Of a stretch of 16,730 nt of DNA, positions 1 to 7,110 are shown in pieces. Under the pieces are notes generated by a model. That model did no database searches. It saw only the letters and a program-made list of their open reading frames with translations, and was not told where the DNA came from. The number at the start of each line of letters is the position of its first letter. Position 1 is the stretch's first letter. Both the position numbers and the translations under genes were made by a program. Source of the stretch: Clostridiales bacterium (GTDB taxonomy: Bacteria; Bacillota; Clostridia; TANB77; CAG-508); assembly GCA_019419955.1 (NCBI GenBank), contig JAHZIB010000026.1, positions 1-16,730 on the forward strand, read 5' to 3'.

Positions 1-29
1 CTCTTATCGAGTTGGATTTTCTGCTTATC

Positions 30-51
30 GGGTTCCTATTTTAGGACACCC
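30..51. other. Short hairpin upstream of tyrS
   Basis: GGGTTCCTA (30-38) pairs with TAGGA and ACCC (42-46, 48-51), with a TTT loop and one bulged C. That is nine base pairs. No run of T follows on either strand, so this does not look like an ordinary intrinsic terminator. Just to the left, an 11-base motif (CTTATCGAGTT at 3-13) recurs with one change at 24-34, a 21-base period that may continue off the window edge. Function unknown. Confidence 0.35.
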
Positions 52-53
52 TC

Positions 54-170
54 TTACTTTATCTTATATAGAAAAACCGACCCTTTTCTTGATATTTCAG
101 TATCTTTAATAATTTTTCCGTATACAATAAAGTTAGGGCATTCTTGGCAGTCCGAGCAAGGCAAGGGCAT
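54..170 (-). CDS. Doubtful 38-residue cysteine-rich mini-ORF
   Basis: A short minus-strand reading frame starts at an ATG at 170 and stops with TAA at 54-56. The predicted peptide begins MPLPCSDCQECPNF, so three cysteines are clustered as CxxCxxC near the N-terminus, which could bind a metal or an Fe-S cluster. The nearest Shine-Dalgarno-like GGAG lies about 14 bases before the ATG, which is rather far. The open frame continues upstream of the ATG for about 16 codons to a stop, so this may be the tail of a decayed gene or chance reading of a repeat. I do not recognise the product. Confidence 0.2.
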   Translation of the reverse strand: MPLPCSDCQECPNFIVYGKIIKDTEISRKGSVFLYKIK

Positions 171-173
171 GTA

Positions 174-206
174 TTTCGCAGTTACTCCAGAGACTAACTC
201 TGCAAA
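174..206. other. Imperfect inverted repeat in tyrS upstream spacer
   Basis: GCAGTTA (178-184) faces TAACTCTGC (195-203), with a two-base CT bulge and a ten-base loop; flanking TTTC and AAA extend the stem. It lies upstream of the tyrS promoter, so it would not be in the tyrS leader if that promoter is used. No T-box core (AGGGTGG..ACCGCG) is visible. Role unknown. Confidence 0.3.
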
Positions 207-319
207 ATGTCTTTCTTATTATATAGGAAATTTCACCCAAATTTTTTATTCATATTAATATTTATAATTTAAAAACCATTATAAAAACATTTTTATCCAC
301 TAATTCTTTCTAAATAATA

Positions 320-349
320 TTGAAAATTTCTGTTAAAATGTGTTACAAT
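320..349 (+). promoter_or_regulatory. Sigma-A-type promoter of tyrS
   Basis: TTGAAA (320-325) and TACAAT (344-349) are separated by 18 bases, close to the vegetative sigma-factor consensus. Transcription would start near 356, leaving a leader of only about 35 bases before the tyrS ATG. That is far too short for a T-box riboswitch, which controls tyrS in many Firmicutes. Confidence 0.6.
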
Positions 350-390
350 ATGAAGTATATTTTTACAGTAGAATAGAAAGGGATGATTGA

Positions 391-1599
391 ATGTCAAAAA
401 TTTATGAAGAATTAATGGAAAGAGGTTATATTGAACAAGTTACTCATGAAGAAATAAGAGAGGTTTTAGATAATAGCTCTATTTCATTTTATATAGGTTT
501 CGACCCAACTGCCGACAGTTTACATGTTGGACATTTTGTGTCTATGATGGTTGCTGGACAAATGCAAAGAGCTGGACACAAACCAATTATTTTAATTGGT
601 GGTGGAACTGCAAGCATTGGCGACCCCTCTGGTAAAACAGATATGAGAAGAATGATGACTAGAGAAGAAATAAACCATAATGTCGAATGCTTTAAAAAGC
701 AGCTTTCTAAATTTATTAGTTTTGAAGGAGACAATGGAGCCATAATTGTAAACAATGCCGATTGGCTACTCGACCTTAAATTTGTTGACTTTATGAGAGA
801 AATAGGTTCACTCTTTTCTGTAAACAAAATGCTTTCAGCGGAATGTTATAAACAAAGAATGGAAAAAGGATTAACCTTCTTTGAACTTGGATATATGCTT
901 ATGCAATCTTACGACTTTTTGTATTTATACGATAAGTATGGTTGTAAATTACAGATGGGAGGAAATGACCAGTGGTCTAACATTATAGGCGGTGTAGACT
1001 TAATTAGAAGAATAGGTCATTCAGACTCATTTGGACTAACTTTTAAACTTCTTACAACTAAAGAAGGGAAGAAAATGGGAAAAACAGAAAAAGGCGCACT
1101 ATGGCTTGATGCAGAAAAAACTTCTCCATACGAATTCTATCAGTACTGGAGAAACATAGATGATGCAGATGTAAAAACAGTGTTATCACTTCTCACTTTC
1201 CTACCAATGGAAGAAGTTAATAGATTGTCAAACTTGAAGGATGAACAAATTAATGAGGCAAAAAAAGTTGCAGCTTTTGAAATCACCAAACTAATACATG
1301 GAGAAGAAGAAGCAAAAAAAGCTGAAGAGTCTGCCAAAGCTCTATTTGAAGGTCAAGGTACACTAGACAATATGCCTACATCAAAAGTTGAAGCAAATAC
1401 TTCTATCATAGATGCAATTATAATTGCTAGAATGGCTCCATCAAAAGGACAAGCTAGAACTTTAATTGCTCAGGGTGGTATAACTTTGAATGATGAAAAG
1501 GTTTCTGACACTAATTATGTTTTATCAGAAAAAGATTTCTCTGATGGATATGCAATATTAAAGAAAGGCAAAAAAGTATACCATAAATTAGAAATATAA
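391..1599 (+). CDS. tyrS: Tyrosyl-tRNA synthetase
   Basis: Cytoplasmic class I aminoacyl-tRNA synthetase that charges tRNA-Tyr with tyrosine using ATP. The 402-residue product has the usual bacterial length. Visible signatures are the HIGH-type motif HVGH (45-48), the tyrosine-site motif QMGGNDQW (188-195), the KMSKS-type loop KMGKT (228-232) and a C-terminal S4 RNA-binding region (about 340-402) containing the SKGQARTLIAQGGITLN stretch. The ATG at 391 follows a good ribosome binding site (AAAGGGATG, 377-385). It is a single-gene unit with its own promoter and is convergent with the surface-polymer locus, so it is a housekeeping anchor beside an accessory island. Nothing appears missing or broken. 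Identity is secure from the motifs and length. Confidence 0.97.
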   Translation: MSKIYEELMERGYIEQVTHEEIREVLDNSSISFYIGFDPTADSLHVGHFVSMMVAGQMQRAGHKPIILIGGGTASIGDPSGKTDMRRMMTREEINHNVECFKKQLSKFISFEGDNGAIIVNNADWLLDLKFVDFMREIGSLFSVNKMLSAECYKQRMEKGLTFFELGYMLMQSYDFLYLYDKYGCKLQMGGNDQWSNIIGGVDLIRRIGHSDSFGLTFKLLTTKEGKKMGKTEKGALWLDAEKTSPYEFYQYWRNIDDADVKTVLSLLTFLPMEEVNRLSNLKDEQINEAKKVAAFEITKLIHGEEEAKKAEESAKALFEGQGTLDNMPTSKVEANTSIIDAIIIARMAPSKGQARTLIAQGGITLNDEKVSDTNYVLSEKDFSDGYAILKKGKKVYHKLEI

Positions 1600-1611
1600 C
1601 TAAATAATTTA

Positions 1612-1762
1612 ACTACAGGATAATAGTTCTGGTATACACTTTCCTGCAAAGGGAGTTCCATTAAAAAATTTTCACAAATCGACGCTTACCAAGCTTGTGA
1701 AAATTTTTTAATGGAACTCTCCCTACGCGGACTTTAAATACTAATAGCTACTCTCCTGTAAT
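1612..1762. repeat. Large imperfect palindrome, repeat-family element
   Basis: Outer arms TACAGGA (1614-1620) and TCCTGTA (1754-1760) are inverted copies. The core TTCCATTAAAAAATTTTCACAA type arms (1656-1677 and 1695-1716) pair perfectly for 22 bp, extended by GGGAG/CTCCC. The right arm read on the minus strand contains ATTTAAAGTCCGCG, which recurs exactly at 16669-16670 upstream context (16659-16672 region) in the element at the window's right edge. The size, symmetry and second copy suggest a dispersed palindromic repeat or MITE-like element. Family membership is inference. Confidence 0.6.
1651..1723. terminator. Probable bidirectional terminator between convergent genes
   Basis: A 22 bp perfect stem (1656-1677 with 1695-1716), extended by GGGAG/CTCCC on the outside, encloses a 17-base loop. 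The stem carries an A6/T6 tract on each strand, so on either strand a shorter hairpin (CACAA/TTGTG) is followed by AAAATTTTTT. It lies between the ends of tyrS (1599) and the acyltransferase gene (1796), where both transcription units must stop. Termination is inferred from position and structure. Confidence 0.55.
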
Positions 1763-1795
1763 CGAACATTAAACAACATCTTTGTTCGTTTATAA

Positions 1796-2857
1796 TTATT
1801 CTTCAATCTTTCTTCTAAATTTCTTTTTTATCAAGTCAATTATTTTGCAAATTCCAATAGAAATAACTAATGTATATATAATTTGCACTACCATTAGCAT
1901 TATTCCTGTTCCAAACCTTTCTTTAAAGAATGTAGAAATAAAAGTATAAACAAATGTAGAAAATATTAGTGCATGAAGCCCATATATGATCAAAGAATTC
2001 TTTCCAATATATGCAAGTAATTTATTATTGTTATTTTTCGTGATAGAGTAAAAGAAATAAATAGAACACACTGCTCCTACATAATAAATCACATTATTTA
2101 TTTCACTAATATTCCCTCCATTTACTGATGCAACTAATATTCCAATAAATAGACACACATAAGCAACTAAATCTGGTACTTTTTCATTTTTTATATATTT
2201 ATTAAATAAATAACCTAGCTCCATAAACGCAAGACCAACTGGAAGTACATTTATATGAAACGCTGGTCTTCCAGGAATTAAATTTTGGAAAGGCACTGAT
2301 ATTGCAATTAGTATTAGTACTATTATTGGCAAGAATTTTTCTACTTTTTTGTTTCTTACAAAAAGGTCGAAAATTATAGTAGCTATAAAAAAGAGAGGTA
2401 AATACCACAACGGAAAATTTTGGCAAGGAATATTCTCTAAGAATCCTCCTGCAAGAAAATATGCCTGTAATACTTCTACCCAATCCAAAGGTATTACAAA
2501 AACCTCGCCAAAATATATGTATGCCATTACTGTCTCTGTAAATAAAATTGATATTGTAAGCAATATAAAATATGGTATTAATATTCGTTTTACCGACTTC
2601 TTTATATTTTCAAGCACACTTATGCTGCTACTCTTTTTATATTTTAAATATCCTGAAATAAAGAAAAATAATGGCATATGGAATGAATATATGTACACAT
2701 ATATATCTTCATAAAAACCAATTCCTACCATATGCCCTAGCATTACAAATATTATTCCTAATCCTTTAAGCACATCTATATTTATTTCTCTTTTATTTTC
2801 TACTTTTACATTATTTTCCTCTTCATGCATTAGCTCTCTATTTTCAACATTTTCCAT
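1796..2857 (-). CDS. Acyltransferase-3 family membrane protein (first from operon end)
   Basis: Integral membrane protein of 353 residues in the acyltransferase-3 (OafA/WecH-like) family, whose members move acetyl or similar acyl groups onto sugars of surface glycans. After a charged, glutamate/asparagine-rich cytoplasmic N-terminus (1-24), the diagnostic block INIDVLKGLGIIFVMLGH (25-42) carries the conserved Asp28 and His42. Then follow about ten hydrophobic segments, and FHMPLFFFISGYL matches the family's second motif. The C-terminus is basic (KKKFRRKIEE). The ATG follows AAGGAAAG at good distance. It is the last gene of the operon, 28 bases after a paralogue, which suggests two different acylation positions or two acceptors on the exported polymer. 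The substrate cannot be read from the sequence. Confidence 0.85.
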   Translation of the reverse strand: MENVENRELMHEEENNVKVENKREINIDVLKGLGIIFVMLGHMVGIGFYEDIYVYIYSFHMPLFFFISGYLKYKKSSSISVLENIKKSVKRILIPYFILLTISILFTETVMAYIYFGEVFVIPLDWVEVLQAYFLAGGFLENIPCQNFPLWYLPLFFIATIIFDLFVRNKKVEKFLPIIVLILIAISVPFQNLIPGRPAFHINVLPVGLAFMELGYLFNKYIKNEKVPDLVAYVCLFIGILVASVNGGNISEINNVIYYVGAVCSIYFFYSITKNNNNKLLAYIGKNSLIIYGLHALIFSTFVYTFISTFFKERFGTGIMLMVVQIIYTLVISIGICKIIDLIKKKFRRKIEE

Positions 2858-2885
2858 AGTTTCTTTCCTTATAATCTTTTTCTAT

Positions 2886-3971
2886 TTAATTACATTCTTT
2901 TGCATATACTTTATTGTTTAGAAAATTTTTACAAATCTTTATAATTGGCTCAGTTATTACTTTAAGTAATACTGTAAAAATACCACTCATTATTAAGTTT
3001 ACTATAAAAGCAATTACCATCATTATTGGCCAAGCAATTATTATATTTGATGTAACAATCGGCAAAATAATTGCTAAAATTGATTTTGAAACACTTTGTG
3101 CTAAATAAATATATATAGAATATTTGCCAATTTTGCTTATTATATTATCTTTACAATTCCAAAAGAAATTTTTTAAATATAATACAATTACCACTCCAAA
3201 CAATGACCATATTAAGAAAACAAAATTTGGTGGAAATTTATTACTTTGTAAATCAAATATGTCTATAGGCAAAAACATTTTAATACAAACCAATGAAACT
3301 ACCAATGAAACTACTGAAATAATAGTATCTCTCAGCTTTAAACTTGTATCTTTCGTTATATTTCCTAACATAAAGAAAAATAGATAAAAAAATACATAAC
3401 TATATTCCATACCTAAATTTAATTTTCCTATCTCAGGAAATATAAATGTACATAAAAATACCATTGCCCCCAATAAAATTACTAATATCTTTGATGCTTT
3501 TTGATTTAATAATTTTAACAATATCGCTCCAATTATACATACAATAAAATATATTCTAAAGAACCATAAATCGTAACAGATTCCGTTTAATGGCTCTGTA
3601 GTAATCTCTGCATGAAAAATAAATTGTATAAATCTACTTAATCCTATATTATACGTTCCACTTTGTATATAATTTATTAAATTCAGAATGAGTACAATAA
3701 TAGATATAAATACCATATATCTTATTTGCGTTAAAATTAAACTTTTTACATATGATTTATTATCCCTCGTATAAGAAAACGACCACCCCGATAAGAAGAA
3801 AAATATCGGTACTTCAAATAATAATGTAAGATTAACAAACCATTTTGGTACATATGTCGCACCACCATCTAAAAAACAGGTATGTATAAATATCACTGAA
3901 ATGATTGCCAGTCCTTTTAATGTGTCTATATAATGATTTCTTTCTTTTTTAATTACTTTTGTTCCTTCCAT
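2886..3971 (-). CDS. Acyltransferase-3 family membrane protein (second)
   Basis: Integral membrane acyltransferase-3 family protein, 361 residues from the preferred start. The family block YIDTLKGLAIISVIFIH (14-30) supplies the conserved Asp16 and His30, and FEVPIFFFLSGWSFSY is the second conserved segment; about ten membrane segments follow. The longer frame begins at an ATG at 3986, but AAGGGGAGGG lies between that and the ATG at 3971, while nothing resembling a ribosome site precedes 3986, so 3971 is chosen. It is clearly divergent from its downstream neighbour, so the pair is not a recent duplication. It probably acylates a sugar or polyol of the polymer made by this locus, but the acceptor and acyl group are unknown. 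The 103-base gap to the UbiA gene is long enough for an internal promoter, but I see no convincing one. Confidence 0.83.
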   Translation of the reverse strand: MEGTKVIKKERNHYIDTLKGLAIISVIFIHTCFLDGGATYVPKWFVNLTLLFEVPIFFFLSGWSFSYTRDNKSYVKSLILTQIRYMVFISIIVLILNLINYIQSGTYNIGLSRFIQFIFHAEITTEPLNGICYDLWFFRIYFIVCIIGAILLKLLNQKASKILVILLGAMVFLCTFIFPEIGKLNLGMEYSYVFFYLFFFMLGNITKDTSLKLRDTIISVVSLVVSLVCIKMFLPIDIFDLQSNKFPPNFVFLIWSLFGVVIVLYLKNFFWNCKDNIISKIGKYSIYIYLAQSVSKSILAIILPIVTSNIIIAWPIMMVIAFIVNLIMSGIFTVLLKVITEPIIKICKNFLNNKVYAKECN

Positions 3972-3973
3972 AG

Positions 3974-3983
3974 CCCTCCCCTT
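3974..3983 (-). promoter_or_regulatory. Ribosome binding site deciding the start at 3971
   Basis: AAGGGGAGGG on the minus strand ends two bases before the ATG at 3971 and falls inside the longer frame starting at 3986. AAGGGG is spaced six bases from the ATG. This favours the shorter protein. Confidence 0.5.
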
Positions 3984-4074
3984 CATATGTAAACCACTGT
4001 AACATTGTTCTTAATTATTTAATTTTAATGTTTTTAGATAGTGAAGCCTAATAAGTTTTTATGACATATTCTTT

Positions 4075-4953
4075 TTAAATTAATATAATTGCCCCCATAA
4101 ATACCGAAAAAAACAACACAAGTATTAATAACCCCTTATCTGATAATAATACATCAACAGGGTCACCATATGAATCTCCCTCAATGTCTAAACTGTATTT
4201 CATACAAATCAATATCAAGACTGGAATTGTCCATATTAAGTTGCTCGTATTCAATCTTTCTAATGTTGTAGCATCAACACACCATAATGAATAAAACACT
4301 ATAGTAAGAGCTAGGCACATATACATATTTTTATCTAGGAAACCTTTTGTATAAAATTTAAGAACATCTCTAGTTTCATTCTCTCTATTTACTGTTTTAT
4401 CCAACTCATTTCTCCTTTTTCCTAGCGATAAATAAAATGCAAACGAAATAATTGTTAAATATAACCAATGAGATACCATAACATTAATTAACATTGCTCC
4501 GTATACAACTCTTAGTACATAGCTCAAAACTAACACCACAACATCTACTAGAGGAATATATTTAAATTTAAAAGTGTATAATATATTTAACACTAAATAT
4601 CCTAGCAAGATTCCTACACTTACTATACTTAACTTTCCAAAAATATTTATTGTAATAATTATTAAAAACAAAATAATAGCAAGTACATATGCCTCTTTTT
4701 TAGAAACAGTCCCTGCTGCAATAGGTCTCTTACATTTTTTAGGATGTTTTCTATCCTTTTCTACATCATGTGTATCATTTATAATATATACAATCGAGCA
4801 TATCAATGAAAAAACAATAAAGCCAAGTATTACCTTTATATCCATCTCCCAATTATAAAAATTTAAGCTAAATATTAATGGCAAAAAAATTAATAAATTC
4901 TTTATATAATGCTTTACTCTCATTAACTTAAAGTATTCTACAGCCTTTTTCAT
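4075..4953 (-). CDS. UbiA-family prenyltransferase, DPPR-synthase-like
   Basis: Polytopic UbiA-superfamily protein of 292 residues with about eight to nine membrane segments. The first Asp-rich motif is NDTHDVEKDRKHP (59-71: Asp60, Asp63, Asp67), the Mg/diphosphate site. The second conserved site is SLGKRRNEL (176-184), which resembles the GKR.xEL motif of decaprenyl-phosphate phosphoribosyltransferase (Rv3806c type) rather than the second DxxD of quinone-pathway UbiA enzymes. The likely reaction is therefore transfer of a phosphoribosyl group from PRPP to a polyprenyl phosphate, giving a lipid-linked ribose donor. This is inference from motifs. The frame opens at an ATG at 4980, but GGGAGGGAG precedes the ATG at 4953, so the latter is used. 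It lies 61 or more bases downstream of tagH in the same direction. Confidence 0.82.
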   Translation of the reverse strand: MKKAVEYFKLMRVKHYIKNLLIFLPLIFSLNFYNWEMDIKVILGFIVFSLICSIVYIINDTHDVEKDRKHPKKCKRPIAAGTVSKKEAYVLAIILFLIIITINIFGKLSIVSVGILLGYLVLNILYTFKFKYIPLVDVVVLVLSYVLRVVYGAMLINVMVSHWLYLTIISFAFYLSLGKRRNELDKTVNRENETRDVLKFYTKGFLDKNMYMCLALTIVFYSLWCVDATTLERLNTSNLIWTIPVLILICMKYSLDIEGDSYGDPVDVLLSDKGLLILVLFFSVFMGAIILI

Positions 4954-4964
4954 ATATCTGTATG

Positions 4965-4973
4965 CTCCCTCCC
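4965..4973 (-). promoter_or_regulatory. Ribosome binding site deciding the start at 4953
   Basis: GGGAGGGAG on the minus strand lies 11 bases before the ATG at 4953 and inside the longer frame that starts at 4980. No ribosome site precedes 4980. Confidence 0.45.
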
Positions 4974-5001
4974 AGAACATGTATATATTACATCTTATTA
5001 T

Positions 5002-5029
5002 TTTATAAGCACAATTTCATTAACAACAA
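5002..5029 (-). promoter_or_regulatory. Possible weak promoter before the UbiA gene
   Basis: On the minus strand TTGTTG (5029-5024) and TATAAA (5007-5002) are 16 bases apart, in the gap between tagH and the UbiA gene. The match is only moderate in an AT-rich spacer, so read-through from tagH is at least as likely. Confidence 0.25.
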
Positions 5030-5041
5030 ATTTCATTTTAC

Positions 5042-5773
5042 TTATTTTTTTATACTCTTTTTATATTTTTTTATTGCATCTTCTATAATTCCATCAAATA
5101 TCATTTTTCCATCTTTCATAACAATTCCCCTCTTGCAAAATTCTTTTGCAACAGATGTAGAATGTGTTACAAATAATAGAGTTACATCATCTTTTTCTAC
5201 TATGTTGTTAACTTTCTCCCTACATTTAATTCTAAATTCTTCGTCACCTACACTCAATGCTTCATCTACAATCAATATTTCTGGTCTAATATTAACATTA
5301 ATCGAAAAACCTAGTCTTGCCTTCATTCCACTAGAATATGTCCTAACAGGTTGGTCTATATATTCCCCTATCTCCGAAAATTCTATGATTTCATCTTCTA
5401 ATTTTTTTATTTCAGAATCTTTTAAACCTAAAAGTTGCCCCTTCAAATATATATTCTCTCTACCTGTAAACTCTGGGTCAAACCCAGAAGTCAACTCTAA
5501 CAAAGCACTTACTCTACCATTTACCTCTATATCACCTTTTGTAGGATATGTGACACCTGTAACCATTTTCAAAATAGTAGATTTTCCTGCGCCATTTCTT
5601 CCAAACAAAGCAACAGTTTCACCTCTGTGTATTTCAAATGATATATTGTTTACTGCTTGTTTAGGTGTATACTTAACCCTCTTAAATATTAAAGACATAA
5701 GTCTAGATTTTTCATTTTTATATAGTTTATATGTCTTTGTCACATTTGTAAATTTAATTACAACATCATCCAT
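5042..5773 (-). CDS. tagH: Teichoic-acid-type ABC exporter, ATPase subunit TagH
   Basis: Cytoplasmic ATPase that powers flipping of lipid-linked polymer through the TagG channel. Walker A is GRNGAGKST (58-66), the signature is the divergent YSSGMKARLGFS (146-157) typical of polysaccharide exporters, Walker B is ILIVDEALSVGD (166-177) and the switch histidine is His204 in VTHS. The N-terminal 25 residues and the RLMSLIFKR segment fit the TagH/Wzt-type sub-group. At 243 residues it lacks the long extracytoplasmic C-terminal part of Bacillus subtilis TagH and resembles the short TarH form. No carbohydrate-binding domain of Wzt type is present, so chain-end recognition would rest on the membrane subunit. 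The ATG is preceded by AAGGAGA. It follows tagG by 54 bases. Confidence 0.92.
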   Translation of the reverse strand: MDDVVIKFTNVTKTYKLYKNEKSRLMSLIFKRVKYTPKQAVNNISFEIHRGETVALFGRNGAGKSTILKMVTGVTYPTKGDIEVNGRVSALLELTSGFDPEFTGRENIYLKGQLLGLKDSEIKKLEDEIIEFSEIGEYIDQPVRTYSSGMKARLGFSINVNIRPEILIVDEALSVGDEEFRIKCREKVNNIVEKDDVTLLFVTHSTSVAKEFCKRGIVMKDGKMIFDGIIEDAIKKYKKSIKK

Positions 5774-5827
5774 GTTAGCTTTCTCCTTAACACATTTTAA
5801 ATCTCGTAATAATTATACAATAATTAT

Positions 5828-6631
5828 TTATAAAACATCTGCTATTTCCTTTTTTAGTTTTTTATATGCCCACATTGCTAGTAAAAACATAATTACTAAT
5901 ACTAAGCAAAAGCAAAACAATTTCTGTGGTTCTTCAAAAAACCATACCTTATCAACAAATACATTTCTATAACCTGTTACTATATATGTTACAGGATTAA
6001 ACATCAAAATATCTTTAATCCATTGTATATCTAAAGTATTTGGATTATAAATAATACCTGAAAGCCAGAATATAGCCGTTGTTACTGATTTTACCAAATT
6101 CGAAAAATCTTTACTTATACATGATATTAATGAAGCAAATAGAGCCCATAATGTAAAGAACAAGAAACACATTAGCATATAAAATGGCAATTGCAATAAA
6201 TATATGTCCGGCATAAAACCACCTGCTGCAAATAGCACTATAATAACAACAATTAAGATTAGATGAACCATAAATTTACTAATACTAATAAAAGTTGGTA
6301 TTGTAGATATTGGAAACTTCATCTTGTTTACTAAATAACTGTATTTTCTGATGGCCATAGTCCCACCAGTTATCATCTCACTCATGTAGAACCATGGCAT
6401 AATTCCAGCTACAAGCCATAAAAAGAATGGCACACCATTTACTGCATGTCCTGCTCGTAAACCAATTGTAAAAGTAAACCAATACACAAAAACAGTAACT
6501 AATGGTTTCACTATTGCCCACAGCCATCCTAAAGCAGTACCCCTATATGTCTTTTTTAGATTAGAAACTGCCAGCTTAAAAATTTGTTGCCTATACGCAA
6601 TGTGCTCCTTAATTATTTCTACAAACTGCAT
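5828..6631 (-). CDS. tagG: Teichoic-acid-type ABC exporter, permease subunit TagG
   Basis: Membrane subunit of the polymer exporter, ABC-2 family, 267 residues (Bacillus TagG is about 275). The cytoplasmic start ends in LAVSNLKKTYRGTALGWLWAIVKPL, the amphipathic interface helix and first conserved segment of the family, then about six membrane helices follow, including the WLVAGIMPWFYMSEMI and WLSGIIYNP stretches. The product pairs with TagH encoded next downstream. The ATG has a strong site (GGGGAGGAAAAATG), and its first 13 bases overlap the end of tagD, which implies translational coupling. No sign of damage. The TagG/TagH pair and TagD together support a phosphopolymer of teichoic-acid type rather than a Wzx/Wzy capsule. 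Confidence 0.93.
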   Translation of the reverse strand: MQFVEIIKEHIAYRQQIFKLAVSNLKKTYRGTALGWLWAIVKPLVTVFVYWFTFTIGLRAGHAVNGVPFFLWLVAGIMPWFYMSEMITGGTMAIRKYSYLVNKMKFPISTIPTFISISKFMVHLILIVVIIVLFAAGGFMPDIYLLQLPFYMLMCFLFFTLWALFASLISCISKDFSNLVKSVTTAIFWLSGIIYNPNTLDIQWIKDILMFNPVTYIVTGYRNVFVDKVWFFEEPQKLFCFCLVLVIMFLLAMWAYKKLKKEIADVL

Positions 6632-7095
6632 TTTTCCTCCCCTTGTTTTTTCTTTATTTCATCCTTTGGCATAGGAATTTGTTCCTTACCATTTATCGGT
6701 GTTTGAAGTCCTAATTCTTTTTTTATTTTTGTAGTAGATACTCCTTCTGTTCTATCTAAATATACAACTTCACAATAATCCTTTAAATAATCAAATTTAT
6801 CACTACCAGCCCAATCACTTCCCATGACAACTATATCTACATCATATTTTTGAACATCAGATATTTTTTGCTCCCAATTCTGCTCAGGAATAACTAAATC
6901 AACATAGCGAACTGCTTCCAACATCTTTTTTCTTGTTTCATAGCTATGATATGCTTTTTTACCTTTTGTTTCATTAAACTCATCAGTAGACAAAGCTACA
7001 ATTAAATAATCTCCTAAAGCTTTTGCTCTCTGCAATAATCTTATATGCCCATAGTGTAACAAATCAAATGTTCCATAAGTTAAAATTCTTCTCAT
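6619..7095 (-). CDS. tagD: Glycerol-3-phosphate cytidylyltransferase
   Basis: Cytosolic nucleotidyltransferase that joins CTP and sn-glycerol 3-phosphate to form CDP-glycerol, the donor used by the TagB/TagF-type enzymes nearby. The 158-residue product starts MRRILTYGTFDLLHYGHI, with the catalytic HxGH motif at 14-17, and carries RTEGVSTTKI (115-124), the second signature of the family. The core ends near residue 130; a 28-residue lysine/glutamate-rich tail (131-158) is longer than in Bacillus TagD (129 residues) and part of it is encoded in the 13-base overlap with tagG. A ribosome site GAGGG precedes the ATG. CDP-ribitol or CDP-choline enzymes share the fold, but the motif wording fits the glycerol enzyme. 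Confidence 0.94.
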   Translation of the reverse strand: MRRILTYGTFDLLHYGHIRLLQRAKALGDYLIVALSTDEFNETKGKKAYHSYETRKKMLEAVRYVDLVIPEQNWEQKISDVQKYDVDIVVMGSDWAGSDKFDYLKDYCEVVYLDRTEGVSTTKIKKELGLQTPINGKEQIPMPKDEIKKKQGEEKCSL

Positions 7096-7110
7096 AATTT
7101 TTCCCTCACT

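Noticed and set aside
1763..1788. Small inverted repeat CGAACA / TGTTCG after the last operon gene as a terminator
   Set aside because: Only six base pairs with a 14-base loop and no T-run; the larger palindrome next to it is the better terminator.
4962..5972. A 336-codon plus-strand open frame antisense to tagH and the end of tagG
   Set aside because: It is a low-complexity, Ser/Phe/Ile-rich translation of the complement of two genes with clear ABC-transporter motifs, and it has no ribosome site or family motifs.
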